Source of the DNA: Didymodactylos carnosus
Lineage: Eukaryota; Rotifera; Eurotatoria; Philodinida; Philodinidae
Length of the DNA: 64,000 bases
Reading direction: 5' to 3'
Assembly: GCA_905250885.1 (NCBI GenBank)
Contig: CAJNOQ010000036.1
Location: 1-64,000 of the forward strand
The notes under the pieces were generated by a model. It ran no database searches and was not told the DNA's origin. It worked only from the letters and a program-made list of their open reading frames with translations. The translations under genes and the position numbers were made by a program. Below, in pieces: positions 9,808-23,900 of this stretch; within the stretch, counting starts at the first letter, position 1; every line of letters starts with the position of its first letter.

Positions 9808-10697
9808 TTTGACAGAGAAGATATAAGCGTCAATGCTATTTAACTCAAAACTATCGTGACTAATAATGTTAGCAAATTGAATCAAAAACTACGCTTTATT
9901 TTCAGTAAAAACAACATATACTACATGAAAAGGTGGTGTCTGATACGTCATTAGATTCTGATCATGACATCATCTGCTTCCCAGTCTTGAGATACTGATG
10001 GTTTGGTTGCTTGGGCATCAGGAGATGTAAGCTTATCCAACTCTCTTACCTTTGCTCCATACCATTAAGCACATTTTGTGGAATGTCTTCCATTACTTGA
10101 TAAATACGCAAACTTTTTTTAAACATCAATTGGACATAACACCTTTCAAAACACTTCAAAACAGATTTATCTACTATAGTAAAGCTTATTTTATATATTT
10201 TCCAAGCTTTACTGGGAATCTCTTGAGTTTAACTAGATAGAAGTTTCTCTAGTTACTAGATATGCAGAGACTAAACTTGATTCTAAGTCGTATTTTTTTA
10301 GAGTGTTTACAGAAAAAAAGCGCTTATTCTATATTTCGACATATTCGAAAGAAAATTTATCTTTTTATTCTGTCGACAGATATTGTGTTTTTGCTGGGAA
10401 TTTTGTTTTTATTTTTGCAAAATATGCGCCGCTTGATCTAGAGAAGTAATGCTACGTAGAAATGTAGTTTGAACTTTGAAATTTTTCGCCTGTTCAATTG
10501 TCCGGCGCCATTTGTTCTTCAAAGGAAAAATAATTTTCTCTCTCTTATTTAAAGATGAAGAAGTTATCAACGCGTGATCACAGTCTGTAATTTTTTCAAT
10601 CATAGCGGTAAATCTAAATTTTAACAGATAGTTACTAGTAAAAATAAAAATTTTCAATCGTCCATCGCTAGTATGTATGCACTAGTTAAAAACTTGC
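9808..10697. other. No gene recognised
   Basis: This is the 3' flank of the preceding gene. The 82-codon minus frame at 10409-10657 has no recognisable motif. No canonical AATAAA was seen close to the stop codon. Confidence 0.4.
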
Positions 10698-11063
10698 GTT
10701 AGGGCTTCCACGAAAATTGTTATAAGTCGGCTATACAGAATGACTCAGAGCTGCGGAATCTCTCATTTTGTAGAGAAATGTCTGAACTACAATCCCACAT
10801 GAGTAGAAAAATTTCAATATTATCTGTGATACGAATATGAGCGTTCTAAAATGCACTAAATATAGAGAAAAAACCTGTTAAAACAGACTATTTTTCTAAC
10901 TTTAGTGCATTTTAGAAGACTCACATTTTTTGCTAGAAACAACTTGAAATTGTTCTTCCAGTTAAGTTTTCAAGAACAAACATTTCTCTACAAAATAAGC
11001 GGTTCCGCGACTCTGAGTAGTTCTTTATAGCCGACTTATAACAATTTTCGTGGAAACTCCAAC
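10698..11063. mobile_element. Palindromic MITE, 366 bp
   Basis: The element folds on itself almost end to end. The left arm, with TTCCACGAAAATTGTTATAA and GTCGGCTATA from 10698, matches the right arm ending at 11063. A further inner pair around GCACTAAA (about 10850) and TTTAGTGC (about 10900) forms the tip. It contains TCTCATTTTGTAGAGAA, also found in the element at 53717-54382. Non-coding. Confidence 0.85.
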
Positions 11064-12271
11064 ACCAGTTAATAGTCATTTCCCAATAGTCAATAGTCAG
11101 TCTTTAAAAAAATAAGGCGGAAAATTTTTTAGACAGTCTACAAAACGTTGAGTAGAGAAATACCCATCCTAGTAGGAGACGCTACGCTTGATTCAAACTA
11201 CGTTATAAAATGATTATATTCACTGTATCTAGGTTTATTAACTTGTCGTGAATGTTTTGGGCTAAATCGATTAACAAAATGTACTATGAATAGAAGAAAA
11301 GTCAACCCTTTACGGATATCCACTAAAAGGAAAAAAAAGGGAGACAAATTTAGGGAAAAGGATGACAGAACAGAACACATTGTTTGTCCTACAATGTCAT
11401 TGAGAAAATTTCACACCCATAAATATATCCTTTTCTTTCGAATATTTTTATTATTTGTTTTTCCTCTGGTATTCCTATCTCAGAACGTAAAATTGAGCAC
11501 AAAATATCTGTTGTTACACAAAAAACAATAAATGATAAAGTCAAACGTAATTTTTTACTTATATATCCAAAATTTTTTCATTTCTACGAACTCTCTTTAA
11601 AAAAAAATTTTAAATCATAGAACGAAAATTAGTACACGTTAGATTTGTATTCATTCTGATTTTCAATTCTGTAGTCACTGATTTAACTGACATTTTATTT
11701 CATGCATCCGTCGAACAATAATCATAATTCATATATGAATAAAAATTTTAAAGGTTTCTACGATTGAATTGGATGCTGAAATTGAAAAATAAAAGAAATT
11801 AATTTTTTCATGGTGTTGGTAGTGTTGGTGAGCTTGTTTGTAAAAACAACTAAGCCTATAGATACAGATAAAAACACCCTAGATATCGCTTCGTTCAATG
11901 AATTATTCCTGAACACTGTGTGTGACTTTGATTCATGAACGTACGTTGTTATAGTAACAATGAGTAAAATGGCCGCTAAAATGAGAAAAATAATTTAACA
12001 TTTCTTTAAAAGTCACCCAATGGAGAGTATTGTATTAGGAGAATATTTTCATGTCATAATATCCTATAACATATGCGAAAAATAACCTCCATAGTTTGAC
12101 TTTGACTGAGCGCGAATGTGCATTAGAGTCAACGTATTGGGTGGAGTAAATCATACAATAAGCTTTTCTAAAGGTTGCTGGATTTACTCTGCTTGTTCAT
12201 CGTCTTTCTTGTTTAACAAATCCGTTGTATTTGGCTTGCTCTTTGTTTGTTTACTTTTTATTATTAGACGT
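11064..12271. other. Upstream region and probable 5' leader of centriolin
   Basis: No protein was recognised. A TTATTATTAG acceptor-like tract ends at 12267, four bases before the chosen ATG, suggesting a 5' UTR intron. The 65- and 81-codon frames around 11200-11530 look like chance. Confidence 0.45.
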
Positions 12272-14932
12272 ATGGCCCAGCGTATATCTCGTCTTCAAGT
12301 TGACGATATTGGACCGGGAACAAATCATCGTCAGTGGAGCCCAGAGGGAGACATAGCAGTGCAAACAATGTCAAAATCTTCAACAGTATCGTCTAATAAT
12401 TCTGCATTACCAAATAGCATCAAACCAGATGGTGACTGTTCTCGTCCAACAAGTAGCTATGATCGATTGGGCCAAAATGATTCAAAAAATGCATCCATGC
12501 ATCGCGACCATCAGCCATTCAGCAGCAGCGAAGAGCGATATAAACGTGGCGTCCGGTATATTAGTGATGATCTTATTCGTAAATTGAGTAAACAAAATAA
12601 TTTAATCCGAATAAAAACACTTGATTTTAGTCAATTACGTGATAAAAAAATACGTTATATCGAAAATTTACAAGCACTTGTTAATTTAGAACAATTAAAT
12701 TTAAACAACAATCTCATCGAAAAGTTAGATGGTCTAAAAACATTGAAAAATTTAAAAGAATTTTATATTGGTCATAATTCCATTAAAACACTAACCAACT
12801 TGGAAGAATTATCAAAATTAGAAGTGTTAGACATTCAACATAATCAAATAAGTGAAATTCCTTCATGGTTTGCAAAAAAGTTAACATCATTGAAGTCGCT
12901 TGATCTTTCTCATAATCATATCGAATCATTTGATCCAATAGCAAGGTTACGAACGTTGTATGAATTGAAAGAATTGAATTTACAAGGAAACGAAATTCAA
13001 CAACATGAACACTATCGTCTACTTGTCATCTCTTATTTACCAACATTAAATATTTTAGATAAAATCGATGTCACTGATGAAGAACGTCAACAAGCAACAG
13101 AACAGTAAGTATTAAATTAATAAAAACAATGTTTTATTAAAATTTTTTGTATAAAAATAAAAATTTAGAGTATCATAAATTTTGTGCTCCAAATGTGTTA
13201 TGGAGTACAATGGATAGCATTAATAAACTCTCTTTTATCTCTCTCATCAATAAACTAACTTTTCCGTTAATTATCACATCAACAGTTATATTGGAAGATA
13301 GACAAGAGACAGAGGATGCAAAGCAGAGAATTAAGATTAGACATTAAAAAAGCTAACATTCGTTTTATTCTTTTTGTGTTTAGATTTATTCAGCAGGAAG
13401 TTCAAAATTTATTACATCTTCTCGAACGACGTGATAGTGAATATCGACGTTTGAATACACAAGCATCGAGTAGCGAACAAAAACTAGAAAAAACAAGTGA
13501 TAAATTAAAACTATTAGAACAAGTTCGCGTAACTCAAACAAATGAAATTAAGGTATGTCTCTCTTTCACCATCATATTTCATCATCATCTGTATCATTAT
13601 TTCGGTTATATTTATTTAGCTTTTACGAGAAAAATTGAAGTTAAGTGATGAACAACTAGAACGTAAAGCCTCACTATTATATCAAGCATGCGAAAAACAA
13701 ACAGAATTAGAGCAAGAATTAGCATTATATAAAATTGATTTAAAATTTGATACCATAGGTAAATAGATGTATACTAACATTGATAGAAATAACTGTTTAT
13801 TGAAATATAATTTAGATTTTTCTCAACATTTAAATAAGAATACAGTGAAAAATGTGAGTAAAGATTTGACAAAAGATAGTCCATATATTGGAAAATCAAA
13901 AATTAAATTGAATAGTTATGCATCAGAAGAAGAAATGATGAATCAACAACAAACAATCAGGTAAAACTTTTGAATAATGCTTCATGATGTTTGTCTATAT
14001 ATTTTTGTTTTATAGCTTCGGTCATGTTCAAGATCAATCCATAATTCAAATACACGCCAAAGATTTGAACAAAATAATTGGATGTCAAGATGCAACGCTG
14101 TTCAATTCAAGTAAATAAAAGAGGACTATGCATAATTTGAGCACAGTTGAGAAGTTGCATACCATCAAACTGAATGAACACAACATTCAAGTTTGTTTTA
14201 TTTTAGTCGTTTTTCTTTTCTCTAGACGATAGTCAAGTACACAATGAAAAATTATTAGAATTAGCTATTAAAGTTAGTGAATTATCATTTTTACGTGCTA
14301 AACATGAAATATGTGAAAATCGTCTGGAAATGGCTCGTCAAAATGATAATCTTGATGTGTGTGACGAGATCATTAAAGTAAGGTTAAAGTTGAAATTGAG
14401 TTTAATTTAGATTCTATTAAATGTTTGTTTAGAGATCATCGGATGATTTAAATTTCTTACAAAATCAAATTATGGATAAAGTTAGTCATGTTCAAGATTT
14501 AAAAATCGATTTGGGTACTATGCGTCGTGATCAAGGTGATGGAATTGGTAAAGAATTGGAACGTATTACAAAAGAATTAAAACTAAACAATGTTGTACAA
14601 GAACATATTGAACGACTGAAAAAAGCTGATTTATACGGTAGAAATTACGAGCGAACAATCGAAAATAGTCCTTCATTTGAACAAGCGTTAAATGATGCTA
14701 TAGCATCATCAGGTATGTTAGAAAAGGTGTTTTAGTCACATTTTATTTAGTTAGATAAAATATAGATGATGCAATACCATTCAAAATATTTCACTGGATT
14801 TTATGCAACCGTAAGTATTTCCATAACATGAAACACATTGAAAGTCTCTGTATAACGTCTCTGTATTTAAAAAGATTGTTTTTGTTAGCTGGAATAGCGT
14901 TAGATCTTGATAGCGTTTGTCTTGTGGAATTT

Positions 14933-14978
<46 letters not shown>

Positions 14979-17900
14979 TTTTAGTAGATCCTATTGCAGA
15001 CGGCTTGTCCAAAGGTAACGCTGTGACAATTTTGACACAGTAATTTGAGGTTTTCTAGAAAACTATAAGAGCTAGAAAGTTCGTTTTTGCGCCATTCGAT
15101 TTGGCTCTTCTTACTCTACTTTGAATATAAAAACAAAGATTTATGGTTAAAGACTCGAGCTTTTAGAAAACCTTTTCAGACCGGTGATGTTGTGACATAA
15201 AAAGACCCTAAATTCTAACTACTCCTTATTAAAGTGCAAATTTCTGCGATTAGAAGAGCCGACAAAAAGTGTCTTGAGCAAAGTTTTTAGAGGAGCTAAC
15301 GAGCTTTCTTTTGCTAAAAAATTTTTTTCCGAATCCTTTACTTTGTTTATGGAAACCCAATTTACCAAAGTAACGCTGTGACACTTTTTTGTCGTGCCAT
15401 TTTTAGGCACTAAACGTTGTTAAAAAAACTTCATACTTATAGTCTGTGTAGTTCTAGGTTTCCTGAAAAGACTCCAGTTGAAAATAAAGTTAGAAAAAGC
15501 ATTTTCTAAGCCTCCAGGCATAAATATTTTCGTTACGCATGGCAAGCGTTACCTTATCAGTAAAACTCATAGATGAACCAAAAAATATTAGCGTCAATCT
15601 TACTTTTATGTTGAGCCCACATTCCAACCACTATAGAACCGCCACCGGAATACAACGGAGAAAGACCTTGACAAATCTGAGATGGAAACTTTTATTCAAG
15701 TAGAGCACAGCTGCCACTGATTCACATTGAAGATAGTTCAGCAGTGTAACGAAAGTAATTAGGAAAGAAAGATTCAAATAATTGAAGGAATAATCACTAG
15801 CGTCAACTGCTGTGTACTTAATTCGAAAAATTTTAAAACATTCAAAGTAGACCAACAAACTTGATTGGATCATGTTCTCGAAGAAAAAGACGGGTAAAAC
15901 ATGATAAAACAAAGATTTTTGAATAGATCTAGAAAACAATTTCTTGAGCAAGATTTTGGGACATCCTTGATACCCCAGATCTTGACATTTCTTGAATGCA
16001 ATAGCTTGCATTAGGGCGGGTTGTTACCATTCTGTAAAGAAAACTTTGCTCGATCTTCCTATATATTTCGTATTAAAAATCTTGGTTTTTCAAGTTGTGT
16101 AACTGTTGGATGAGAAAGATAATGTGATCAAATTCTGGAGGTGCAATACATTTTTGTAGCGTAATTACTAGATAGCGCGAAGTGTTTTCTACAATGTTGC
16201 GTAAGGCCAACCTCTTTATCGCTTACGGCATTTTTCAGAGACTCCCGTATTTGGTACTATTACGTCTGCTAACCTCAAAAACTGATGGAATACACATTAA
16301 TGACCACGATGATTCGTTGTTTTCAAAAAATCAAAACCCTTATGAAAAATAATATGAATAAATGTACTTTTGAGCACCAAACATTCTTAGATACAAATGA
16401 TCACCAAAAAAAGATATATTTGATCACCAAATTTTTCAGCATACATTTCACATTTTTATTTCTCAACAAAGTATAATGTACAGCACAAACATTTTCATTG
16501 AGATTTTAATCATATGAACAATATTTTTACAGTTTTATTTATATCTATTTAAAAAATTTAAAGCTGTGCTAACTTTTTTCAGGCGCTCTTTTGCTTTTCG
16601 TTTGCCTAATAGTTGAGTACGTGTTTTATCGCTAACTTGATACAAGTTAAATAAAATTGCTAATCCAAAATATTTGCACGAATATACTGATAATAGTGTA
16701 ACAAGTCAACAGGATTATTGCCACACTAGAAAACCATTGAATATATCCACCGACGAGAACGATAAATACCTAGTCAATGGTACATTCAATAGTTTTCATG
16801 TGTGGCAACAATCCTGTTGGAAAATTTCAAGTTTGATAATAAAGAGAAGTGATTAAAATTGTTGATTTCAATTTACACAATATACCTTGCAGTAAAAATT
16901 AGAATTTGAATAAAACATGTATTTGCGATAAGAGTTACATGATTCAACACAAATTTAGATTACATAGAGGGTGTTTGTCTTCTTTTATAATAAACCTATC
17001 TTCATGGATACTAAAAGTTGTATAGCTTCTTCTGGCTATTCGACCAAACGATAACAGACTCATAACTCGCCAAGGCTCGATCAAGAGTACTTTAAAGCAT
17101 ATCTGATTTTATCTAGTACATCTAAGTCTGCACTTAAAATTAGTAGAAGAGATTCTCTCAGTCCTACAGATTTCTAGAAAACTTTTCAAAAAGTATTTTC
17201 TGCTAATTTTTAAACTTTTATTGAACTCTACAGTATAGTACAGATAAAATACAGCATATCCTGAACTTTTAAAATAATTTTGATCGATTTTTGCTGAATT
17301 ATGAATTTTTCAATGTGTACGTGCTTTAAACTTCTATCGCCACTTTATTTGTAGAAATTGTATATAATCTACTATTTTTTCCCATCGTGTATGGTTTCTT
17401 TATTCAACTTCTGTTAGCTCTGAAATTTTTTTGAACGTATTTTGGTTCTCATTTTTTTAAAACTCATTATGATTGAAAAATTTTATTATTACATGTTAAT
17501 TTAAAGTATTGGCCGAAGAGGAAACTTCACACATCTAAAAAAAAAATAAATGATGAGAGTAAAAATTATACAGCTTCAAAACATGTTCTATTTGCAAAAG
17601 AAGAATAAAAAATAAAATATTTAATTCAATTTTGTAACTGAGAACAATTTCAATGAACAAAAACAGAAGCAATATTTCGTATATAAACAAAAAAACGTTA
17701 AATATTTAACTTGAACTAGTGCATAAATGAAAAGGGTAGGAGCATAAATTTGGTGAATATAAAAAACGATATGCCTTGAAATGCAAGAATTAGAATTTAT
17801 TCGTTCAGCATCACTCTTAGCTTCTAGAATTTAAATATTTTCTCGTGCAAAAGAACAAAAAGTTTTATATTGAAAATTGGCTGAGTGGTAATTCTCTTAT

Positions 17901-20900
17901 AAATCTTTCTTAAACTACGAGCTTTTTGTCGACGTCCTTCATAGACTATTTGTAAATTTTTTACGTGTATACACTTTTTGATCATTATTGATAGTGAAAT
18001 AAGCCTTGTCGTAGTTAAACAAAATGTTTTTTTCGAATTTTTTCATGTATTAACATATACATGTAATGAAGTGTAGTGGTACTCGTTGACTACGTACACA
18101 GATACGCACGGGTGTTTTATCGAGTCATACTGGTAATAGTTGAAAGTTTATTATTATTTTTTCATTTTAAAAACGAGATAATACGGCATAGAACAAGCGC
18201 TTAAGAATATTGATTTTATATGTTACTGTTGTATGAGAAGAGACAAACAAGTAGTTAGTATATCAGGATAATATTCTGTTTCTGTACACTACTTTAAAGT
18301 CTATTTTGGTTATCTAGTTTGTTAAAAACAACGTAAATGCTGTCAAGATTGTTTTTGACCATAAAAAAAGTAAATCACGTTAAAATTAGTAAAACAACAT
18401 ATTATTAGCATTATACATATGACGTTCGCATTCATATTGCATTGATCATAAAAATGAGAAAAAAATATTACCATTATTTTCTATTAATTGATGTTGCTTT
18501 TTACACATAGTTGTTATCATGATTAGAAAGAAGAAAATAGCCACATCGTAATTTGGTGTAGGGTGAACGTCATACATAAATACACTACGAACAAATCGGG
18601 CGAGAAAGCTTAATTTGATTCGATTTCGTCAGTCGTCATAGAGACTGTCTGTCGAGATGTGTCGTCAGATTCATTCTACCGGATCCATTTGAACTCAGTT
18701 TCAGAAGGAATCATCATTTCATCAGGATGGACACTCTCAGCTTTTATTGTTGATTATTTATTGTCGTTTGTTTTCAAAACATTTCCATCTACTTATCCCA
18801 TTTGTTACACGCCACTGTTTAGTGCACGACTTAACGCATACCATGACACCCTGAGGAGAGAACTTTCTACCAAATAAATTGTTTGGACACATATACTTTT
18901 ACTCAGATCCTTCTTGTAACACAGCAGTCACTTTCACTTGTGTTGATATCGCTCGCTACTTTTCATTACATGTGCGATTGCGGGAATAATAACTTGATAA
19001 TTCTTGTCACATGGTCTTCTGTGTATTTTAACACTGGCTTCATTCTTATATGTTTTTCCCACAATTGATTTGAGCACGTAAAGTTGTTTACAGTATTTGT
19101 TGGTGCTGGAAGTATAACGGGTACTGGTGCGAACGTATAGTAGTGAGAATACCTAAACCTTAAGCTGTCCATCATTATACAACTTTCCCTAGAGAACGTA
19201 CTTGTGCGAAAGTACTTGGGACAAGTGCTCCGCTTACGTAATGAAGCTTCTACTTGTCTTTTTTGCAGAAGTAAATTTACTTGTAAGTACTTGTCCAGCG
19301 TGCAAGTACTTGTTCAAGCTTGAACAAGTGCTTGTCAAGTAAAATTGCAAATACTTGGATTGTTTTCAAGATAATATTATTCGAATGTTTCTCTATTGTC
19401 GCTTAATAATTCACTTTATGAACTTATATTCTTCTATGTCTAAAGTCCACAAAGAAAACACGTTTTTCTAAGCATAAGTATAGTAGTGGCGAGCGGTCCT
19501 AACCTGTCTAAAGCAGAATTAAAGCATTATGTTCACGAAGAGAAAACCGGGTAAAACATGATGAAAGCAGTATGTCAATTACCTTAAGAAACACTTTATT
19601 TTGAGAGAACTCGTATTAAAAGTTTTTCTTTTTCACTTTTTCTTTATATAGAAATCGCTACATAAGAGTTCACCGACGTCAAGATAAATTGTTTGTTGGA
19701 TTTCAAAATATAAAGTGTTCAATTAACTCTTTTTGAAAAACCCTTTTGATTTTTTGCCCAAACTGGAAAATCCTTTTCTATTTGAAAAACCCAAAACGAT
19801 GTTCCCTAAACCAAAAGAGTTTACGAAAAAACTCTTATGGTTTTTACCAAAGCTAGAAAACCCTTCGACTCTTTCTAAAAAACACTCTTTAGTTTTTGGT
19901 CAAACAGAAAAATCCTTTTTGTTTTCAAATACGCTTTTTTCAGTTTAGGGTGATAAAAAAGATCTTACTTTCCAAGGATTTTCATAAAGTACTCCTTAGT
20001 AATAAAAGCAAGTATTTTTATCATTGAGAAGTACTTCTGAAAGTACATAGCAGGTGAGAAATTTTGAAAACACTTGCCAATTTTTCTAAGTACTTACCAA
20101 GTAATCAAGTATTTGCATAAAGCACGTTCTCTAGGGTTAACGTTATCGGTTGCTACAATATTTCGATGAACTAATCCTATTTTCGTAAATTTGTTAATCA
20201 AAGCCCGCCATGTGTCTTTATCCAAAAACCCTCCCTTCGTCAGTTTTAATTTCCATCATTTCCAAATCGTCTCTAACCAGATCTATCCCTCATTTTCTAA
20301 CTTCATATGGGATTCGTTTTAGATCTTTACAGAAATAATGCATTGCTTTTAGTGGTCATTTATTGTAGCCTGTCCTCTTAGATCCAATAAGTTCTCATTT
20401 GACATTCTCTCACTCAAAGTTAAGCCAACGATGATACGCAGACAGGCCATGTGGAACGCATGTAGTCGTCTTTCATCAGAAACCGTTACAGTCCATGTTT
20501 TACTACCATACAACAAAACTTATATAACTGAATATTGAAACATTCTTAGATCAGCCCCCATATTTATACCCTTTTGGTACCATACTACTTTCTAAAGCAT
20601 ATTAGATGCTGACGATGCTTTCGTAATTCGTATGTCAATGCCTTTTTGGTCTGCTTGAACTCCAGCTAAAATGCATTCCTTGGTCAATCTTTTCATTTCG
20701 TATAATAATATCGAATTTAAAATTTAACTCCTTATCCTTATCCATTTTACCATCCATGTCTTGTTCTTATTGTTTCAGAGACACTATAACCGCGTTTTCG
20801 ATGCTCATAGTTAAGCCATACTGATGAGTGACTTTCTTAAACGTTCTGGTACTCAGTAAGTCTTCGAGATCCTTCGCATACTTACGTTTAACGGGTCCAC

Positions 20901-23900
20901 GTTTGACCGATTTCTTAAACAATCATACGCATAAATTCTGCCACAATTCTGAACTTCCTTCAACTCACTCGCTTCTATTCACTTCTATTCACTCGCCTAT
21001 AGCTTTGGTTATTCTAAATAACTTCATATGCAGGATAGTTTCTTATGATTCATTTTGTTAAACTGAGTTTCATTTCATACCCTAGTAAAAATCTTAAATA
21101 CGTCTTAAAATTATCTTACTAAGATCTTATAATTTGCGATCTTAATAAGATTTCATGCCTCTACTTTTATTCGCCCTTTTGTTTTGCTCTGATTCATCTG
21201 TATAAGTAACACTGAAAATATGAGTGATTTTACGGTTATTTTTCTTTCAGACTCTGGTAGCACTTGGTCTCTCTCTCTCTCGGGTGTTTTTAGACAGTGT
21301 ACATCAGGTCAAAGTCCATAGTTGGACATCCGTAAATATGAAATTTCTTTTCATTCTTCAACACTGTTCAGCGAATCTTGAATGAATACTATTTAAAAAA
21401 CGTCAACGTTCTTACCATGAAGATCCTAACAGATTCTTACTCAATCTTGAAAAACTCTTAGACAGTATAATCTTAGTAAGATTTCGCTTACATTTGTCTA
21501 AGATCTTAGAAAAATCTTAGAATTTTCGGGTCTCACCATCTTAGTAAAATTTGTTTAAGATCTTAGACAAATGTAAGCGAAATCTTACTAAGATCTTAAT
21601 AAGATTTTTCTCAGATCTCAGTGAGATTCGAGTAAGTTTCGCACTATGGCAGATTTTTAGCTTTTTTGAATTATCCTATTTCACTCAATCTCGCTTCCCT
21701 CATCCGCTCCTCCATGAGAAGCACAAAATCTATTCGATTTTGTTGATCTCAAGAACTCTCACATGAAATGCTGTAAATATTGGTCGCTCGACCATCGATT
21801 CACGCATTATCATACAAGTATATTTAAAATTAAATTTGTACATATATGTATACTTTCAGGTACATCCGTACACGATCATGATGAATTATCAAATCGTTTA
21901 GCTTTACTTCAACATGCTTTAGAAGCAAATATTGTCGAACAAAAACAATTATTAAAATCAAAATTATTAACTGAGGAACATGCGCGTTTAAAAATTGAAG
22001 AATTAGAAGCTCAATTACAACGTGAACAATTATATTCACAAGAAAAATTAGATAAATTAGAACAACAATTAAACGATACCTCAACAATGGCTGAAAAAGA
22101 AAAGCAAGGTATATTTAAACAATTAGAAGATGAAAAACGTTTAACACATGATATTATTGACAAATCAGAAACAATGATCACACAATTAAAACGTGAACTA
22201 TCACAAGAAAAACTAATAGTAAATGAACATCAAAGGTCAAATGAAGCACTGAGAGAAATGAATAAAAAAATAAATCTTCAAAAATTAAAACAACAAAGAA
22301 TTGAAAATGGTAGGTAGATTGTTCGATTAACAGGTGCCCCATAAATGTCATTGTTGGTATTGTTTGAAATAACTAAACTTAAGACTTAGGCCTTTCTCCT
22401 TCCCATGAAATAATTTGAAGCGGCTAACGATCAGTAGAACGCGTTAAATATCAAACTCATCAAAATGTTTCATATTTAGTGTGTTTAAACGGATTAAATT
22501 CTTACACTTAATGCGCTCGAACGTGATTTCGAAAAAGAAATGATGAAAACTGCGCTTACATCCGTTAATTTCCAACTTCTCCTGCGTTAGAGAAATGGAT
22601 TAATCCTTTAAATGTTTCATATTTAACACGTTCTAACGATCGTTATCCTAACGTAAATTCTTTAATCAAGTCAAATTTGTCACAATCTATTTTTTGACTA
22701 ATTGAAGTCCACCTATTTAAATATGTAGTGGTATCTGCGGCTATAGTCGTCTAGTGATCGAATCCTTTACTATTATCTTTTTCATAGCACGGGATTATCA
22801 CAAACTTTTTGAATAACTTTTAAATGAAGAGAAATACGGACTTACAGTTTTCTATATTCGAAATAGGCGATTTTGGAACATATTTAGACACCGTTTAAGC
22901 ATGGCATCGGATTTTAGAAGAGTCCCAGGATCGGTTTCTATTTTGAAAATATCTAAAATGAGTGAAACATAGATTATCGATCATGCTGGATCTCGTGGTA
23001 ATGTTTGTTTACAGAAAAAGCTTCAGAAATCTACTGAAAATATGTGCTAGATGATACAACACATTTTGAATTATCACGAAAAAATAAAAAATTCATAATG
23101 TAGTTAAAATCGATCCAAACTACTTCATAGCATAAACATACACTCTATTTTATCTGCTCAACGTAATTCTATGCTTAAGATTAGTAAAACACATTCGCTT
23201 ACTTCTAAAGATTTCTGAAAAAACTTTTCAAAACCCAAGTGCTTTTTATCGTTTTTTAAAATTTTGTTCAACTCAAGTTACAAACAGCTCAGATCTTTAG
23301 AAACTGATCCTAGAGCTCCTAGACAATCCGATCCGGTGTCTAAACATGTTCCAAAGGCTCCTATTTCGATTTTAAAAAATCGCAAGTCTGAATCTCTCTT
23401 CATTCAAAAGTTATTCAAAACGTTTGTGATGATTCCGTGCTCTGAAAAGGATGACAGTCTCAGTCAATTAGTTTGATTAGTCGCCATTGTCTGTCTATAT
23501 GGCGATGAACAGTTAAAATTGATGAACCACTAGTTGGAAGTCTGTTTTTATTTTTAATGCTCAAATCGGCTAGTTGTGGAGCTTGTTGATCGAAACCGTT
23601 TTGGTTTGACATAAATAGAGCATACATACACATTTATTCAGTTTCTGACGAAAAAAATATGACAAGGTGATGATGAAAACTTAACAAAAACTTAAGCTAC
23701 AACATCCCACAAAAGAAAAAATTAAAAAGAAAAATGAAAAATTAAATTTGAACAATGGGACTTTTGAGTAGAATATATATATATTATTTATTTTTCAGAA
23801 TGAGCTAGATAAATAAACACAGCTCACTCTTTGGTTACCATACATAAATTTTTCTCATTCTCAATTGTACAAATTATCAAAATTTGATTCGAGAACGTCT

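Larger units (their letters stand above)
14713..21859 (+). other. 7.1-kb intron 7 of centriolin, filled with repeats
   Basis: Donor GGTATGTT at 14713 and acceptor TTTCAG ending at 21859 join in frame (G plus GT). The contents are listed separately: a GA microsatellite, a dispersed repeat copy, a 36-bp hairpin, a palindromic repeat at 17.1 kb, a TTAA-type element, a LINE tail and an AAGATCTT-rich palindrome. The stretches 15.0-15.5, 16.0-16.6 and 17.4-19.1 kb hold nothing I can name. Confidence 0.75.

Noticed and set aside
12116-12271. Upstream in-frame ATG extending centriolin by 52 residues
   Set aside because: The extension is hydrophobic and unlike any centriolin N-terminus, and a TTATTATTAG acceptor sits just before the ATG at 12272.
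14791-15043. ORFs with Ser-Leu or Arg-Glu repeats
   Set aside because: Produced by the GA microsatellite at 14941-14975.
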